From: JAKLKS01 sp964370855
Lineage (GTDB): Bacteria; Planctomycetota; JAJSAM01; JAKLKS01
Direction of reading: 5' to 3'
DNA length: 64,000 bases
NCBI GenBank assembly: GCA_964370855.1
Contig: CAYJMF010000009.1
Span: 1 to 64,000 of the forward strand
Positions 16,401 through 24,726 of the stretch are shown one piece after another. The notes under the pieces are model-generated. The model searched no databases, was not told the origin of the DNA, and saw nothing but the letters and a program-made list of their open reading frames with translations. A program made the translations under genes and the position numbers. Numbering within the stretch: the stretch's first letter is position 1; each line of letters opens with the position of its first letter.

Positions 16401-19400
16401 ATGGGCAGGTCCGGGAAGATCGGGATTGCAGCGGCGGCCCTGATTGTGACCGGGATGCTCTTCTGGGCACTCCGCCAGGGGGTTCCGACTCCCGTGGAGC
16501 CACCGGGGATGGGGGGCCGCCCTGCGGAGCCGGGAGAGGCACCTGCGCCGATCCTGGTCCACCCCACGGAATCCTCCGCGGTCGAGGGGGACGGCGTTGT
16601 CTTCGGTCGGCTGGTCCGCGGTGCGGAGTCCCGGCCTGTCCTGGGGGCGGTATCGGTCAACGAGCGCCACATCCCCCTGCGGACCGCCGAATCCGGGAGG
16701 GATGGTCGCTTCCGCCTGGAAGGGCTCCCCCGGTGGAAACGCTTCGCCCTCCGGGTCGAGGCCCCGGGTGTCCTCCCGGCATCATTCCCGGGATGGCGGA
16801 TCCCGGAGACCGGGGTCCTCGATGTCGGCGACCTCGTGCTGGGTGCGGCCTGCCGGCTGACCGTCCTCGTCTCCGACCGAACAGGTCGTTCCCTGAAAGG
16901 TGCCGCCGTTTCCCTCCACCGCCCACCCGGCGAAACCCCGCGGGACTTCGACGAGGGATGGGCCCTCCTGCCGGCTGCCACTCCCCCCGAGGCGGCAGCG
17001 AAAACCGACGCTGGAGGTGCGGCGTCCCTGGACGTGCCTCCGGGCAGGTGGACAGTCGTCGTTGCGGCGGAGGGGTTCGCGCGAAGGGTCGTCTCGGTCT
17101 CCCTCGGGGAGGGCGTCGTTCCTGACCTGCTCCACATCGTGCTCCAGCCCGCCTGTGCGCTTGGAGGTACGGTCACCGGCGCCGACGGCCGCCCAAGGGC
17201 CGGAGTGACGGTCCTCGCCGGTGCTTCCGGACAGGACCGGGCCACGGGCTTCGAGCGGACGGAGGCCGTGACAGGACAGGACGGCGGCTACCGCCTCGAA
17301 GGACTCTCCCCGGGGAGGCAGGTCCTGGAGGTTCAGGTCGCGCAGGGGATCCGATGGGCGGCGGGTGCCGTGGTCGTGCCGGAGGTCGAGCGGTTCGACA
17401 TCCGGCTCCCCGAAGGGGCGGCCCTCAGGGGGCGTGTGGTGGACGACTCTGACGGTACGCCCCTCACGGAAGCCCTCGTCCGCTTCACCGTCTACTCCCA
17501 CCTCCACCGGACAATCGCTGCATTCGTCGAGACACGATCGGGCCCCGACGGGGAGTTCCTCATCGGCGAGCTCCCCCCGGGAGCCATGGGCAGGATCGCG
17601 GTTCGCCGGGAGGGCTACGTCCCCTTCCCCGACGGGCGCCCCTGGCCGCACGTGGGGACCCTCGCCGCAGGGAGGACCGCGAGGGTCGAGGTGCGGCTCT
17701 GCCGCGAAGCTGTCCTACGCGGCCGGGTAGCCTCCCCCGGGGGCGCCCCCGTGCCCGGCGCCCGGGTCGTCTTCCTCTGGTGGGGTGGAGGTGTTCAGGC
17801 ATCCCCGGCAGCGATGACGGCTTCGGACGGGTCCTACGAGATCTCCGCGGCCGCGCCTTCCCGGGGGCTCCTCAGGGTGGAGGCCGAAGGCTGGTGCCAG
17901 CCAGGCTTCCCCCTCGCACCGCAGGAGGCGCTCCGCATCGGAAAGCTCCCCGAGGCCTGGGTTGCGGAAGCGGCCGCGGGCAGGGAGGCGAAGAAGGACA
18001 TCATCCTCGCCCGGGCCGGCGTCGTGGAGGGCGTCGTCGTGGACGGGGAAGGGAAGCCCGCGCCGGGCTTCCTCGTGCTCGTGGGAGGGCGGAGCGACCC
18101 GCCCCCGGGGCCGGAGTCGGCGGGGGCGTTCTCGGGGCCTGCGGGCGGGTTCCGCCTCGGCTCCGTCGCCATGGGGGAGGACCTCGTCGCCCGGGCCCTC
18201 GGTCCCCTGGGTGCGGGCGGCTGCTCGGATCCATTCCGGTTGGAGGCAGGGGGGATGGTCACCGGGGTCCAGATCTCCATCGGGTCCGGTGCGACGCTGG
18301 TCGGATCCGTCCTTCGAGAGGACGGGCAGCCTCCGGCGGGAGCGACGGTCCTCGTCGCCACGGGGGGATTCGATCTCGCCCTGGCCTGGCAAGCGGAACG
18401 GTTCGCGCGGACCTCCGCACCCCACCCCGTGGATCCCGGAGGTTCCTTCCGGATCGAAGGTCTTGCCGCGGGGAAGTACACCCTGAAGGCCTCCGCCACG
18501 GGGTACGCACCGGTGGCGCTGCCTCCCCTCGATGTCGGACAGGGGGAGTTGATGGAGGACCTGCGCTTCCTGCTCCCGGCGGAAGGCCGGATCGGCGGTG
18601 TCGTCCGGGGTGAGGACGGAAGCCCGATCCCGGGGGCGTCCGTGGCCACGCTGGCGGAGACGGGGACGCGGTTGGACGCCAACTACACGCCACCGGGAGG
18701 CCTCGGAGCCGGGGCGGTGACGGGAAGCGACGGGAGGTTCGAGATACGCGAGCTCGCGCCCGGGAACCACCAGGTGGTCGCCTGGGCCCGGGGGTTCCCC
18801 CCCGTCACCGCGAAGGCGGCCGCGGGGACCGAGGATCTCGACATCGTCCTCCACGCGGGGCTCTCCATCACCGGAACGGTGGTGGACGAGGAGGCCGGTG
18901 GTCCGGTACCGGACATCGATGTCACCGCGTTCCCGGGTTCCCAGGCTCCGGGGAGATGGTCGACCTCCTCCGGGACCAGCGGGGAGGACGGGGTCTTCTT
19001 CGTCGGGGACCTCGCCCCGGGCGACTACAGGCTCTCGGCTCGGCCTCCACCGCTTGGGGACGATTCCTGGGAGTATCGCGGCGCCGACGTGAGGGGGGTC
19101 GAGGCGGGCGCGACGGGAGTCCGGATCCAGCTCCGGCGGGGGCTCGTCATCGCGGGCAGGATCCTGGATGCCGAGGGGAGGTTGCTCAACGGGCAGGTCC
19201 GGATCCAATACGGGCCCACGGGAAGTGCGGGTCTCGCCTCCGGCACCTCTCAGACGGGAGGCGCCTTCCGCCTCCGGGGGCTCGATCCCGGCTCCTACGA
19301 CATCAGGGTGGAACAGATGGCCCTTCCCGGCCAGGGTGGCGTGGCCCCCACGACGGTGGTCTGCGTACCGGCGGGGACGACGGGACTCATCATCGCGGTC

Positions 19401-20192
19401 GGACGGGGTCCCTCCATCGAGGGGATGGTGAAGGACGAAGCCGGAAGGCCGCCACCGCAGGGTGGCCGGCTGCTGGTTCGCCCTTCCGGGAGCGAGGGGA
19501 ACCCGGAGTCCGTCGCTCTCCTGCCCGACGGGAGGTTCTGGACGCAGCCGCTCGAAGCCGGCAGGACCTACGACATCGTCGCGAGGGACTGGCCGGGCCT
19601 CATGGGTGGTTCCAGGGGCGTTCCTGCGGAGACGAAGGATCTCGTCATCGTCCTCGGGGCGGGGAACTCCATCTCGGGGAGCGTCGTGGATGAGGTGGGG
19701 AATCCCGTCTCCGCGGGTGTGCCCGTCACGGCCAGTGCCTCCCGCGCGGTGGAGAACGAACCCGGAGCCCGGGCCTCCACGGCGACCGACGCGAAAGGCG
19801 AATTCCGCATCGGGGGCCTCGGGGATTTCCCCTTCAAGCTCACTGCGGGCCGTGCCGGTACGGACCATCTCGAAGGGGATCCGCTCCCCGATGTCCTCGG
19901 CGGCACGACCGGAGTCGTCCTTCGGACCCTGCGCGGATATGCACTCTCCGGGAGGCTCCTCGACGATGCCGGCAGTCCCCTCCGGAACGTGATCGTGGGA
20001 GGGACCTTCACGGTTTCCGGAGGTTCGGGACGAGGCCGCACCATCCGGACGGATGAGGAAGGGCGGTTCGTCTTCTCCGGCATTCCTTCCGGGAAGATCA
20101 CCCTTTCCACGGGCGAGGGAGCCGACCTTGTCTGGTGCGGCACCTACGATGTCCCCTGCGACCCGGTGGATGTCGTCGTGCCGACGCGGTGA
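16401..20192 (+). CDS. Giant carboxypeptidase-regulatory-like repeat protein, membrane-anchored
   Basis: 1263 residues from ATG 16401, with GGAGGGG upstream. The N-terminus has one hydrophobic stretch (IGIAAAALIVTGMLFWAL), an anchor or signal peptide. The rest is about 13 tandem beta-sandwich units of roughly 80-95 residues. Each starts with a strand like GxVxDxxGxPxxGAxV (GRVASPGGAPVPGARVVF, GSVLREDGQPPAGATVLV, GTVVDEEAGGPVPDIDVTAF) and contains a later GSFRIEGLAAGKYTLKA-type segment. These match the carboxypeptidase-regulatory-like/Cna-B-like fold common in secreted adhesins and structural proteins. No enzyme domain is seen. Codon third positions look less GC-saturated than in the housekeeping neighbours. 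A surface or periplasmic structural role is inferred. Confidence 0.8.
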   Translation: MGRSGKIGIAAAALIVTGMLFWALRQGVPTPVEPPGMGGRPAEPGEAPAPILVHPTESSAVEGDGVVFGRLVRGAESRPVLGAVSVNERHIPLRTAESGRDGRFRLEGLPRWKRFALRVEAPGVLPASFPGWRIPETGVLDVGDLVLGAACRLTVLVSDRTGRSLKGAAVSLHRPPGETPRDFDEGWALLPAATPPEAAAKTDAGGAASLDVPPGRWTVVVAAEGFARRVVSVSLGEGVVPDLLHIVLQPACALGGTVTGADGRPRAGVTVLAGASGQDRATGFERTEAVTGQDGGYRLEGLSPGRQVLEVQVAQGIRWAAGAVVVPEVERFDIRLPEGAALRGRVVDDSDGTPLTEALVRFTVYSHLHRTIAAFVETRSGPDGEFLIGELPPGAMGRIAVRREGYVPFPDGRPWPHVGTLAAGRTARVEVRLCREAVLRGRVASPGGAPVPGARVVFLWWGGGVQASPAAMTASDGSYEISAAAPSRGLLRVEAEGWCQPGFPLAPQEALRIGKLPEAWVAEAAAGREAKKDIILARAGVVEGVVVDGEGKPAPGFLVLVGGRSDPPPGPESAGAFSGPAGGFRLGSVAMGEDLVARALGPLGAGGCSDPFRLEAGGMVTGVQISIGSGATLVGSVLREDGQPPAGATVLVATGGFDLALAWQAERFARTSAPHPVDPGGSFRIEGLAAGKYTLKASATGYAPVALPPLDVGQGELMEDLRFLLPAEGRIGGVVRGEDGSPIPGASVATLAETGTRLDANYTPPGGLGAGAVTGSDGRFEIRELAPGNHQVVAWARGFPPVTAKAAAGTEDLDIVLHAGLSITGTVVDEEAGGPVPDIDVTAFPGSQAPGRWSTSSGTSGEDGVFFVGDLAPGDYRLSARPPPLGDDSWEYRGADVRGVEAGATGVRIQLRRGLVIAGRILDAEGRLLNGQVRIQYGPTGSAGLASGTSQTGGAFRLRGLDPGSYDIRVEQMALPGQGGVAPTTVVCVPAGTTGLIIAVGRGPSIEGMVKDEAGRPPPQGGRLLVRPSGSEGNPESVALLPDGRFWTQPLEAGRTYDIVARDWPGLMGGSRGVPAETKDLVIVLGAGNSISGSVVDEVGNPVSAGVPVTASASRAVENEPGARASTATDAKGEFRIGGLGDFPFKLTAGRAGTDHLEGDPLPDVLGGTTGVVLRTLRGYALSGRLLDDAGSPLRNVIVGGTFTVSGGSGRGRTIRTDEEGRFVFSGIPSGKITLSTGEGADLVWCGTYDVPCDPVDVVVPTR

Positions 20193-20252
20193 CCCGGACG
20201 GGGATGCGAGCGGCCGCCGGAGTCCCGCGTCACGTTGCTCCGAAAAGTATGC

Positions 20253-20258
20253 TATAGT
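20253..20258 (+). promoter_or_regulatory. Putative -10 box TATAGT of the abiE operon
   Basis: TATAGT ends 6 nt before the ATG at 20265, inside an unusually AT-rich patch (about 20241-20276) for this genome. The spacing predicts a leaderless antitoxin mRNA. AbiEi antitoxins are known to autoregulate by binding their promoters; the CTATAG palindrome at 20252-20257 lies over this box. Confidence 0.55.
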
Positions 20259-20264
20259 TCAAAT

Positions 20265-20909
20265 ATGTCAAGAAAAGGTACCAGACGGCCGCGCCCCCGG
20301 GCTCCCCGGGTTCCACCGAACGAGGGACGCGTCCTCGGCCTCGTACGGCGGCGGGGGGTCCTTCGGCCGCGGGACCTCGACCCGGAGGGGCTGCCCCGTT
20401 CGGCCCTCGCCCGGCTCGTCGCCCGGGGCCTCGTCGAGAGGCTTTCCCGGGGCCTCTACGCGGCCGAGGACCGCGTCCCCGGCGTCCACGGGAGCCTCGC
20501 CGAAGCGGCCCGGGCCGTCCCGCGGGGGGTGGTCTGCCTGCTGTCCGCTCTGCGCTTCCACGGCCTCGGCACCCAGGACCCGCCGGAGGTCTGGATGGCC
20601 ATCGCTCGGACGGCCTCCCGACCGAAGGTCGTCCGGCCCCCCCTCCGGATCGTGCGCTTCTCGGGCCCCCTGCTCCGGGAAGGCGTCGAGGTCCGCCGCA
20701 TCGGCGGCGTTGAAGTTCGCATCACGGACCCAGCACGCACCGTTGTCGATGCCTTCCGGTACCGGAACAAGATTGGCCTCGATGTCGCCCTGGAGGCCCT
20801 GCGGGACGGCTGGTCGCGCGGGCGGATCGGCATCCCGGAGGTGGAGCGGTACGCCGCTCTCTGCCGGCTGTCCCGCGTGATGCGTCCCTACCTGGAGTCC
20901 CTGACGTGA
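20265..20909 (+). CDS. AbiEi-family antitoxin (type IV toxin-antitoxin)
   Basis: 214 residues. The N-terminal winged helix reads VLGLVRRRGVLRPRDLDPEG, LARLVARGLVERLSRGLYAA, the arrangement typical of AbiEi transcriptional repressors. The middle (VVCLLSALRFHGLGTQDPPE) and RTVVDAFRYRNKIGLDVALE match the AbiEi C-terminal domain. A TTG further upstream (20235) is in frame but the ATG follows the promoter directly and is preferred. AbiEi represses the operon and counteracts the nucleotidyltransferase encoded by the next gene, which overlaps by 4 nt (GTGA). AbiE systems act in phage abortive infection and plasmid/genome stabilisation. Confidence 0.88.
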   Translation: MSRKGTRRPRPRAPRVPPNEGRVLGLVRRRGVLRPRDLDPEGLPRSALARLVARGLVERLSRGLYAAEDRVPGVHGSLAEAARAVPRGVVCLLSALRFHGLGTQDPPEVWMAIARTASRPKVVRPPLRIVRFSGPLLREGVEVRRIGGVEVRITDPARTVVDAFRYRNKIGLDVALEALRDGWSRGRIGIPEVERYAALCRLSRVMRPYLESLT

Positions 20910-21844
20910 CGACCCGGAATCCGGCCAACATCCCCGCCTCGATCCTGGCCCGCCTGAAGAACGTGGCGCAAAAGATGGGGGTTCCCCACCAGAACGTGCT
21001 CGGGGCCTACGCGAGGGAGCGGTTCCTCTACCGCCTGGGTAGGTCGCCCCGCGGAAAGGGGTACGTCCTCAAGGGGGCCATGCTGTTCGTCCTCTGGCGC
21101 GGGGAGCCGCACCGCCCGACGGTGGACTTGGACCTCCTCGGACCGGGAGAAGGGAACTCTCGGGATGTGGAGGAGGCGTTCCGGGCGGTCGCCGTGGTGG
21201 AGTGCCCAGAGGACGGGATCTGCTTCGACCCGGGGTCGGTCCGGTGCGAATCCATCCGGGGAAACGTGGCCTACGGTGGGGTGCGGGTCCGGATGGAAGG
21301 GCGGATCGGGAAGGCCCGCATCCCGGTGCAGGTCGACGTGGGGTTCGGGGACGCGGTGACTCCCGCGCCGAAGCCGGCCCGCTTCCCGACGATGCTGGAC
21401 CTGCCCGCGCCGCTCCTCTCCGTCTACCCGCCCGAGAGCGTCATCGCCGAGAAGGTCCACGCCATGGCGGTCCTCGGCCTCGCCAATACGCGCCTGAAGG
21501 ACCTCTTCGACGTGCGGTCCCTGGCGGCGGACTTCGCCTTCGACGGGAAGGTCCTGAGTGCGGCGCTCGAGGCCACCTTCCGCCGCCGACGGACGGACTT
21601 CCAGAAGGAGGTCCTTCCGGTCCTGACGGCCGCCTACAGGGGCGACCCGGCGAAACGGAGTCAGTGGACCGGCTTCGTCGCCCGCGGAAGGCTCGCCGGC
21701 GCCCCGGGGGATCTTGGTGAAGTCCTCGACGGTCTGGAGGTGTTCCTCGCTCCGGTCCTCGGCAGCCTCGCGAAGGGCGAGCCCTTCGTCGGATCGTGGC
21801 CCCCCGGAGGCCCATGGGCGCCGCGGGGAAGGACCGACCCATAG
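20906..21844 (+). CDS. AbiEii-family nucleotidyltransferase toxin
   Basis: 312 residues from GTG 20906. DNA polymerase beta-like nucleotidyltransferase motifs: GKGYVLKGAMLFVLW (motif I equivalent), HRPTVDLDLLGPG (acidic pair of motif II), a third acidic strand ARIPVQVDVGFGD, then VIAEKVHAMAVLGLANTRLKDLFD, which contains the conserved Lys and Asp of the family. AbiEii toxins are reported to modify tRNA or other nucleic acids and are bacteriostatic. All recognisable active-site residues are present, so the toxin looks intact. Confidence 0.9.
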   Translation: MTTRNPANIPASILARLKNVAQKMGVPHQNVLGAYARERFLYRLGRSPRGKGYVLKGAMLFVLWRGEPHRPTVDLDLLGPGEGNSRDVEEAFRAVAVVECPEDGICFDPGSVRCESIRGNVAYGGVRVRMEGRIGKARIPVQVDVGFGDAVTPAPKPARFPTMLDLPAPLLSVYPPESVIAEKVHAMAVLGLANTRLKDLFDVRSLAADFAFDGKVLSAALEATFRRRRTDFQKEVLPVLTAAYRGDPAKRSQWTGFVARGRLAGAPGDLGEVLDGLEVFLAPVLGSLAKGEPFVGSWPPGGPWAPRGRTDP

Positions 21845-21962
21845 GCCGGAGGTGCATCCGTCCCCCGGGGAGGTACCGCGGGTCGATTTGTACCGATTGG
21901 CAATCCCATTGACCGTTGGTACATCCCCGGCCCATTGACGGGCCCCGGGCTCGCGGCGGTCG

Positions 21963-22643
21963 TCAGGAGCATCGCTCCATGAAGGCGACGATCGCCCGTG
22001 CCGTCTGCGCGGGGCGGACCTGCAGGAGCAGGTGGGGGGCGTCGAAAACGGCGGTCTCGAGGGAGGGGATCCGGGCGGCGATGCGGTTCCGCGAATCCGG
22101 GCCGACGACGCGGTCGCGGGAGGCCTGCAGGTAGAGGACCGGGACCTCGATGCCGGGAAGGAGCCCCGTCACGTCCCGGTCGAGGACCTGGCGGAGGCGG
22201 TGGGCCATCACCGCCGCATCGAGCCGGCGGGGGAGGGCGAGGATTTGGTCCACGAGCTCCCGGGGAGCGTCCCCTCCCGTGAGGAAGGCCGTGACGAAGG
22301 GCGCCGTCAGGGGGATCCGGAAGAGGGCCGGCGCGGCGAGGGCCCGGAGGCTCCGCACCGCGGGCGACACCGGGCAGGCCGCGAAGGTGGCCGAGAGGAG
22401 GAGCCCGCGCAGCCCCGGCGGCTTCGTCGCCGCGAAGGCGATGGCGACGGGGCCGGAGAAGGACTCGCCGAGGAGGAACCAGGGCTCCCCGGGAGGGACG
22501 GCGGCGGCGACGGCGGCCCGCACGTGGGCCTCGAGTCCCGCCTCGTCGAGGCGCTCCCGCGGCGGGTAGGGCACCACGGTGGCCGCGATGGAGGGGGGAA
22601 GCGCCCGCAGGAGGGGCCCGAAGAGCTCCCCCGTGCCGTCCAT
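21963..22643 (-). CDS. Alpha/beta hydrolase, start uncertain
   Basis: 226 residues from ATG 22643. Nucleophile elbow GESFSGPVAIAF, acid in LQASRDRVVGPDS, and catalytic His in FDAPHLLLQ make a complete Ser-Asp-His triad. The family block LLPGMDGTGELFGPLL shows that homology begins before the first ATG: residues upstream in frame (ILLRSPPPRLILLPG) look coding, yet no ATG, GTG or TTG is available there before the HicB-like gene. Either a non-standard codon such as CTG is used, the start region is defective, or translation is coupled to the upstream gene, whose stop lies 14 bp before. Substrate is unknown. Confidence 0.75.
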   Translation of the reverse strand: MDGTGELFGPLLRALPPSIAATVVPYPPRERLDEAGLEAHVRAAVAAAVPPGEPWFLLGESFSGPVAIAFAATKPPGLRGLLLSATFAACPVSPAVRSLRALAAPALFRIPLTAPFVTAFLTGGDAPRELVDQILALPRRLDAAVMAHRLRQVLDRDVTGLLPGIEVPVLYLQASRDRVVGPDSRNRIAARIPSLETAVFDAPHLLLQVRPAQTARAIVAFMERCS

Positions 22644-22657
22644 CCCGGGGAGGAGGA

Positions 22658-22951
22658 TCAGCCGTGGGGGCGGGGATCGGAGGAGGATGCCGTCAGACAG
22701 ATTCCCACTCCCTGCGCGACACCCCTGACGGCCACCTCGATCCCGTCCAGGGGGGGAACGCGAAGACCGCGCGCCACTCGTACCAGCACCCACTCCTCCA
22801 CGACCTCGGACAGGCGGTCGCGGCACTCCTCCAGGGTCGGACCCGTCGCGAGGACGCCCCGCAGGCCGCGAACCGTTCCCGTGAAGGAGCCGTCGTCGAG
22901 GCGTTCGTACTTCGCCCTTCGCAACGCCCGCTCGAGGTACGCGTGGATCAT
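22658..22951 (-). CDS. HicB-like (UPF0150) antitoxin-type protein, no HicA partner
   Basis: 97 residues. The pattern GSFTGTVRGLRGVLATGPTL, EECRDRLSEVVEEW followed by RGLRVPPLDG is characteristic of the HicB/UPF0150 fold (partially degraded RNase H-like). ATG 22951 is preceded by GGGAGG. A HicA toxin, usually a 60-80-residue neighbour, is not present on either side; the next gene is a hydrolase in an overlapping reading frame. It may be an orphan antitoxin or a HicB-domain protein with another role. It lacks an obvious C-terminal DNA-binding domain. Confidence 0.7.
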   Translation of the reverse strand: MIHAYLERALRRAKYERLDDGSFTGTVRGLRGVLATGPTLEECRDRLSEVVEEWVLVRVARGLRVPPLDGIEVAVRGVAQGVGICLTASSSDPRPHG

Positions 22952-22990
22952 CCGGACGACCTCCCGTGCCGGCTCCCGACCGGCGTGCCC

Positions 22991-22996
22991 AGTATA
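22991..22996 (-). promoter_or_regulatory. Putative -10 box TATACT for the hicB-like gene
   Basis: TATACT on the minus strand, 39 nt before the ATG at 22951. Unlike most promoters here it leaves a leader with a ribosome site (GGGAGG). Confidence 0.45.
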
Positions 22997-23074
22997 GCCC
23001 CGGGCGATGCCCTGGCCGCCCCGCAGGGGGCCGGAACGCCTTCGGGGCGGTGCAGGGTGGCTCCGCCCCCCGCC

Positions 23075-24088
23075 CTACCCGGGGAACTCGAAGAGCGAGT
23101 CCGGCACCTCCGCCGGATCGATCACCAGCTTCTTCACCCCGGCCTGGATGCGGAGGACGGGGGGCTTCCCCGGCTCCACCGGGAGTTCGAACAGCTCGCA
23201 CCAGATGGGCACCTTCACCCCCGCCGGGATGTCCCCCTTGGGCCGCGGGTCCTCGGCGTCGTAGTCGAAGGTCAGGAGCGTCGAGGCCCTCTCCGCGGAC
23301 TCGGCGAAGAGCAGCGTCGCCACGGGCAGCAGGCTCCCGGCGTCGAGGTAGATCCGGATGGGGGGCTCCCCCGAGGCCGGGTCCGCCGCCCGGTCGAGGA
23401 CGCGGCACTTCACGGTCCGGGGTTCCCCGCCGGACCCCACGGGCAGGCGGATCTCCTGCTCCGGCGCCTCCCGCACCACGGGCCCCTCGACGAGGTTCCC
23501 GAGGAAGAACACCCGGAGCGCCATGCGCAGCATGCGCCTGCGCTGGTCCACGTCCCGGACGTCCTGCGCGTCCTTCCCCTCGGGATCGAGGAAGCGGCGC
23601 GCCGGCTCCTTCCCGACGCGGATCCAGGCGGAGCGCCCGTCGTGGCCGACGGTGGTCATCTTCCCCTCCGCGGTCCACGCCGAGCGGAGGAGCGACTCCG
23701 TCTTCCCGGCCGGCGGGAGCGAGAAGGCCTCCGTGCTCCAGGTCTGGCCGCTGCTCCCGCCCTCGAGGCGGAGGGTGACGGGATCGAAGACCGCGACGAA
23801 GCGGGTGACCGCCTCCTTCCCGACGAAGCGGGAGGTCCCCTGCGCCGCGGCGGCCTTCGCGATGAGGGCGAGGACGGGTTCCGATGTGCGCGGGGGAGGG
23901 GGGGGCGGCGGGGGAGGCGGAGGGGGGGGAAGGGGAGCCTCCTCCCCGTCGCCGGAGAGGAGGGAGACGGCCCGGTCGAAGGGACCCCCGGCGGGTTCCT
24001 CCGGGAGGGGCGGGGGCGCCGCAGCGGCGGTGGCCGCGGAAGCGGCGAGGAGCAGCGCGAGGAGGTGGCGAAGGGCTCGGGAGTGCAT
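23075..24088 (-). CDS. Secreted proline-tract protein, possibly LolA/LolB-like fold
   Basis: 337 residues. Signal peptide MHSRALRHLLALLLAASA with Ala-Ala-Ala cleavage region; an uninterrupted run of 13 prolines at about 54-66; then a beta-rich domain of about 250 residues (FVAVFDPVTLRLEGGSSG, GKMTTVGHDGRSAWIRVGKE, PIRIYLDAGSLLPVATLLFA). The alternation of strands and the phrase about a value stored per residue resemble outer-membrane lipoprotein carrier-type folds, but no family can be named with confidence. The ATG is 6 nt after TAGGAT and lacks a ribosome site. Confidence 0.6.
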   Translation of the reverse strand: MHSRALRHLLALLLAASAATAAAAPPPLPEEPAGGPFDRAVSLLSGDGEEAPLPPPPPPPPPPPPPRTSEPVLALIAKAAAAQGTSRFVGKEAVTRFVAVFDPVTLRLEGGSSGQTWSTEAFSLPPAGKTESLLRSAWTAEGKMTTVGHDGRSAWIRVGKEPARRFLDPEGKDAQDVRDVDQRRRMLRMALRVFFLGNLVEGPVVREAPEQEIRLPVGSGGEPRTVKCRVLDRAADPASGEPPIRIYLDAGSLLPVATLLFAESAERASTLLTFDYDAEDPRPKGDIPAGVKVPIWCELFELPVEPGKPPVLRIQAGVKKLVIDPAEVPDSLFEFPG

Positions 24089-24094
24089 CCATCC

Positions 24095-24100
24095 ATCCTA
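24095..24100 (-). promoter_or_regulatory. Putative -10 box TAGGAT, leaderless spacing (minus)
   Basis: TAGGAT on the minus strand ends 6 nt before ATG 24088. It is the mirror image of the TAGGAT at 24139-24144, which serves the divergent hpt gene at the same 6-nt spacing. Confidence 0.55.
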
Positions 24101-24138
24101 CCCCGATCCTCGCCTTCCCCCGATCCCCGCGCCGCGGG

Positions 24139-24144
24139 TAGGAT
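24139..24144 (+). promoter_or_regulatory. Putative -10 box TAGGAT, leaderless spacing (plus)
   Basis: TAGGAT ends 6 nt before ATG 24151 of hpt. The whole divergent intergenic region is 62 bp and shows no TTGACA-like -35 for either side. Confidence 0.55.
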
Positions 24145-24150
24145 CCCGCG

Positions 24151-24726
24151 ATGGCCCGCTCCCCGCGCCCCCGCGTCCTCTACTCCCGCCGCGTCATCGC
24201 CGCGCGGGTGAGGGAGCTGGCCGCCGCCATCGACGGGCGCTACCGCGGGCGCCCCTTCACCCTCTGCGGCGTCCTCACGGGAGGGGCGATCTTCGCCGCC
24301 GACCTCGCCCGCGCCCTCGCCAACGACCGCGTGGAGATCGACTTCGTCAAGGCCTCCTCCTACGGGGACGGGACCCGCTCCTCGGGCCGCGTCGAGCTCC
24401 AGATCCTCGACGAGGGGAACATCGCCGGGAAGGACGTCCTCGTGGCCGAGGACATCCTCGAGACCGGCCGCACCCTCGGGGCCGTCGTGAAGGGACTGCG
24501 CCTCTGCGGCGCCCGGAGCGTCCGGACCGTCGTCCTCCTCGACAAGCCCGTGGGCGGCCGGGGCCGCATCCGCCCCGACTGGGTCGGGTTCACCATGGAG
24601 GAGCCGCTCTTCGTCGCGGGCTACGGCCTCGACGCCGGGCGGCGCTGGCGCAACCTCCCCGACATCGTGGTGCCGCAGGAGCACGACCCGGGGCGGCGCC
24701 GCCCCGCGGCCGGGGCGCGGCCGTGA
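24151..24726 (+). CDS. hpt: Hypoxanthine phosphoribosyltransferase
   Basis: Purine salvage: hypoxanthine/guanine plus PRPP to IMP/GMP. 191 residues. The PRPP loop is VLVAEDILETGRTL (normally EDI[IV]DTG, here Glu-Thr-Gly), preceded by the flexible-loop signature SSYGDGTRSSG and the early GVLTGGAIFAADLARAL. The base-binding end PDWVGFTMEEPLFVAGYGLD is typical of bacterial Hpt. Leaderless start as described for its promoter. The rhomboid gene overlaps its stop by 4 nt. Confidence 0.93.
   Translation: MARSPRPRVLYSRRVIAARVRELAAAIDGRYRGRPFTLCGVLTGGAIFAADLARALANDRVEIDFVKASSYGDGTRSSGRVELQILDEGNIAGKDVLVAEDILETGRTLGAVVKGLRLCGARSVRTVVLLDKPVGGRGRIRPDWVGFTMEEPLFVAGYGLDAGRRWRNLPDIVVPQEHDPGRRRPAAGARP

Noticed and set aside
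21890..21922. Imperfect palindrome GTACC...GGTAC after the AbiEii gene as an operator
   Set aside because: Only about 11 of 17 positions pair and it lies between convergent 3' ends.
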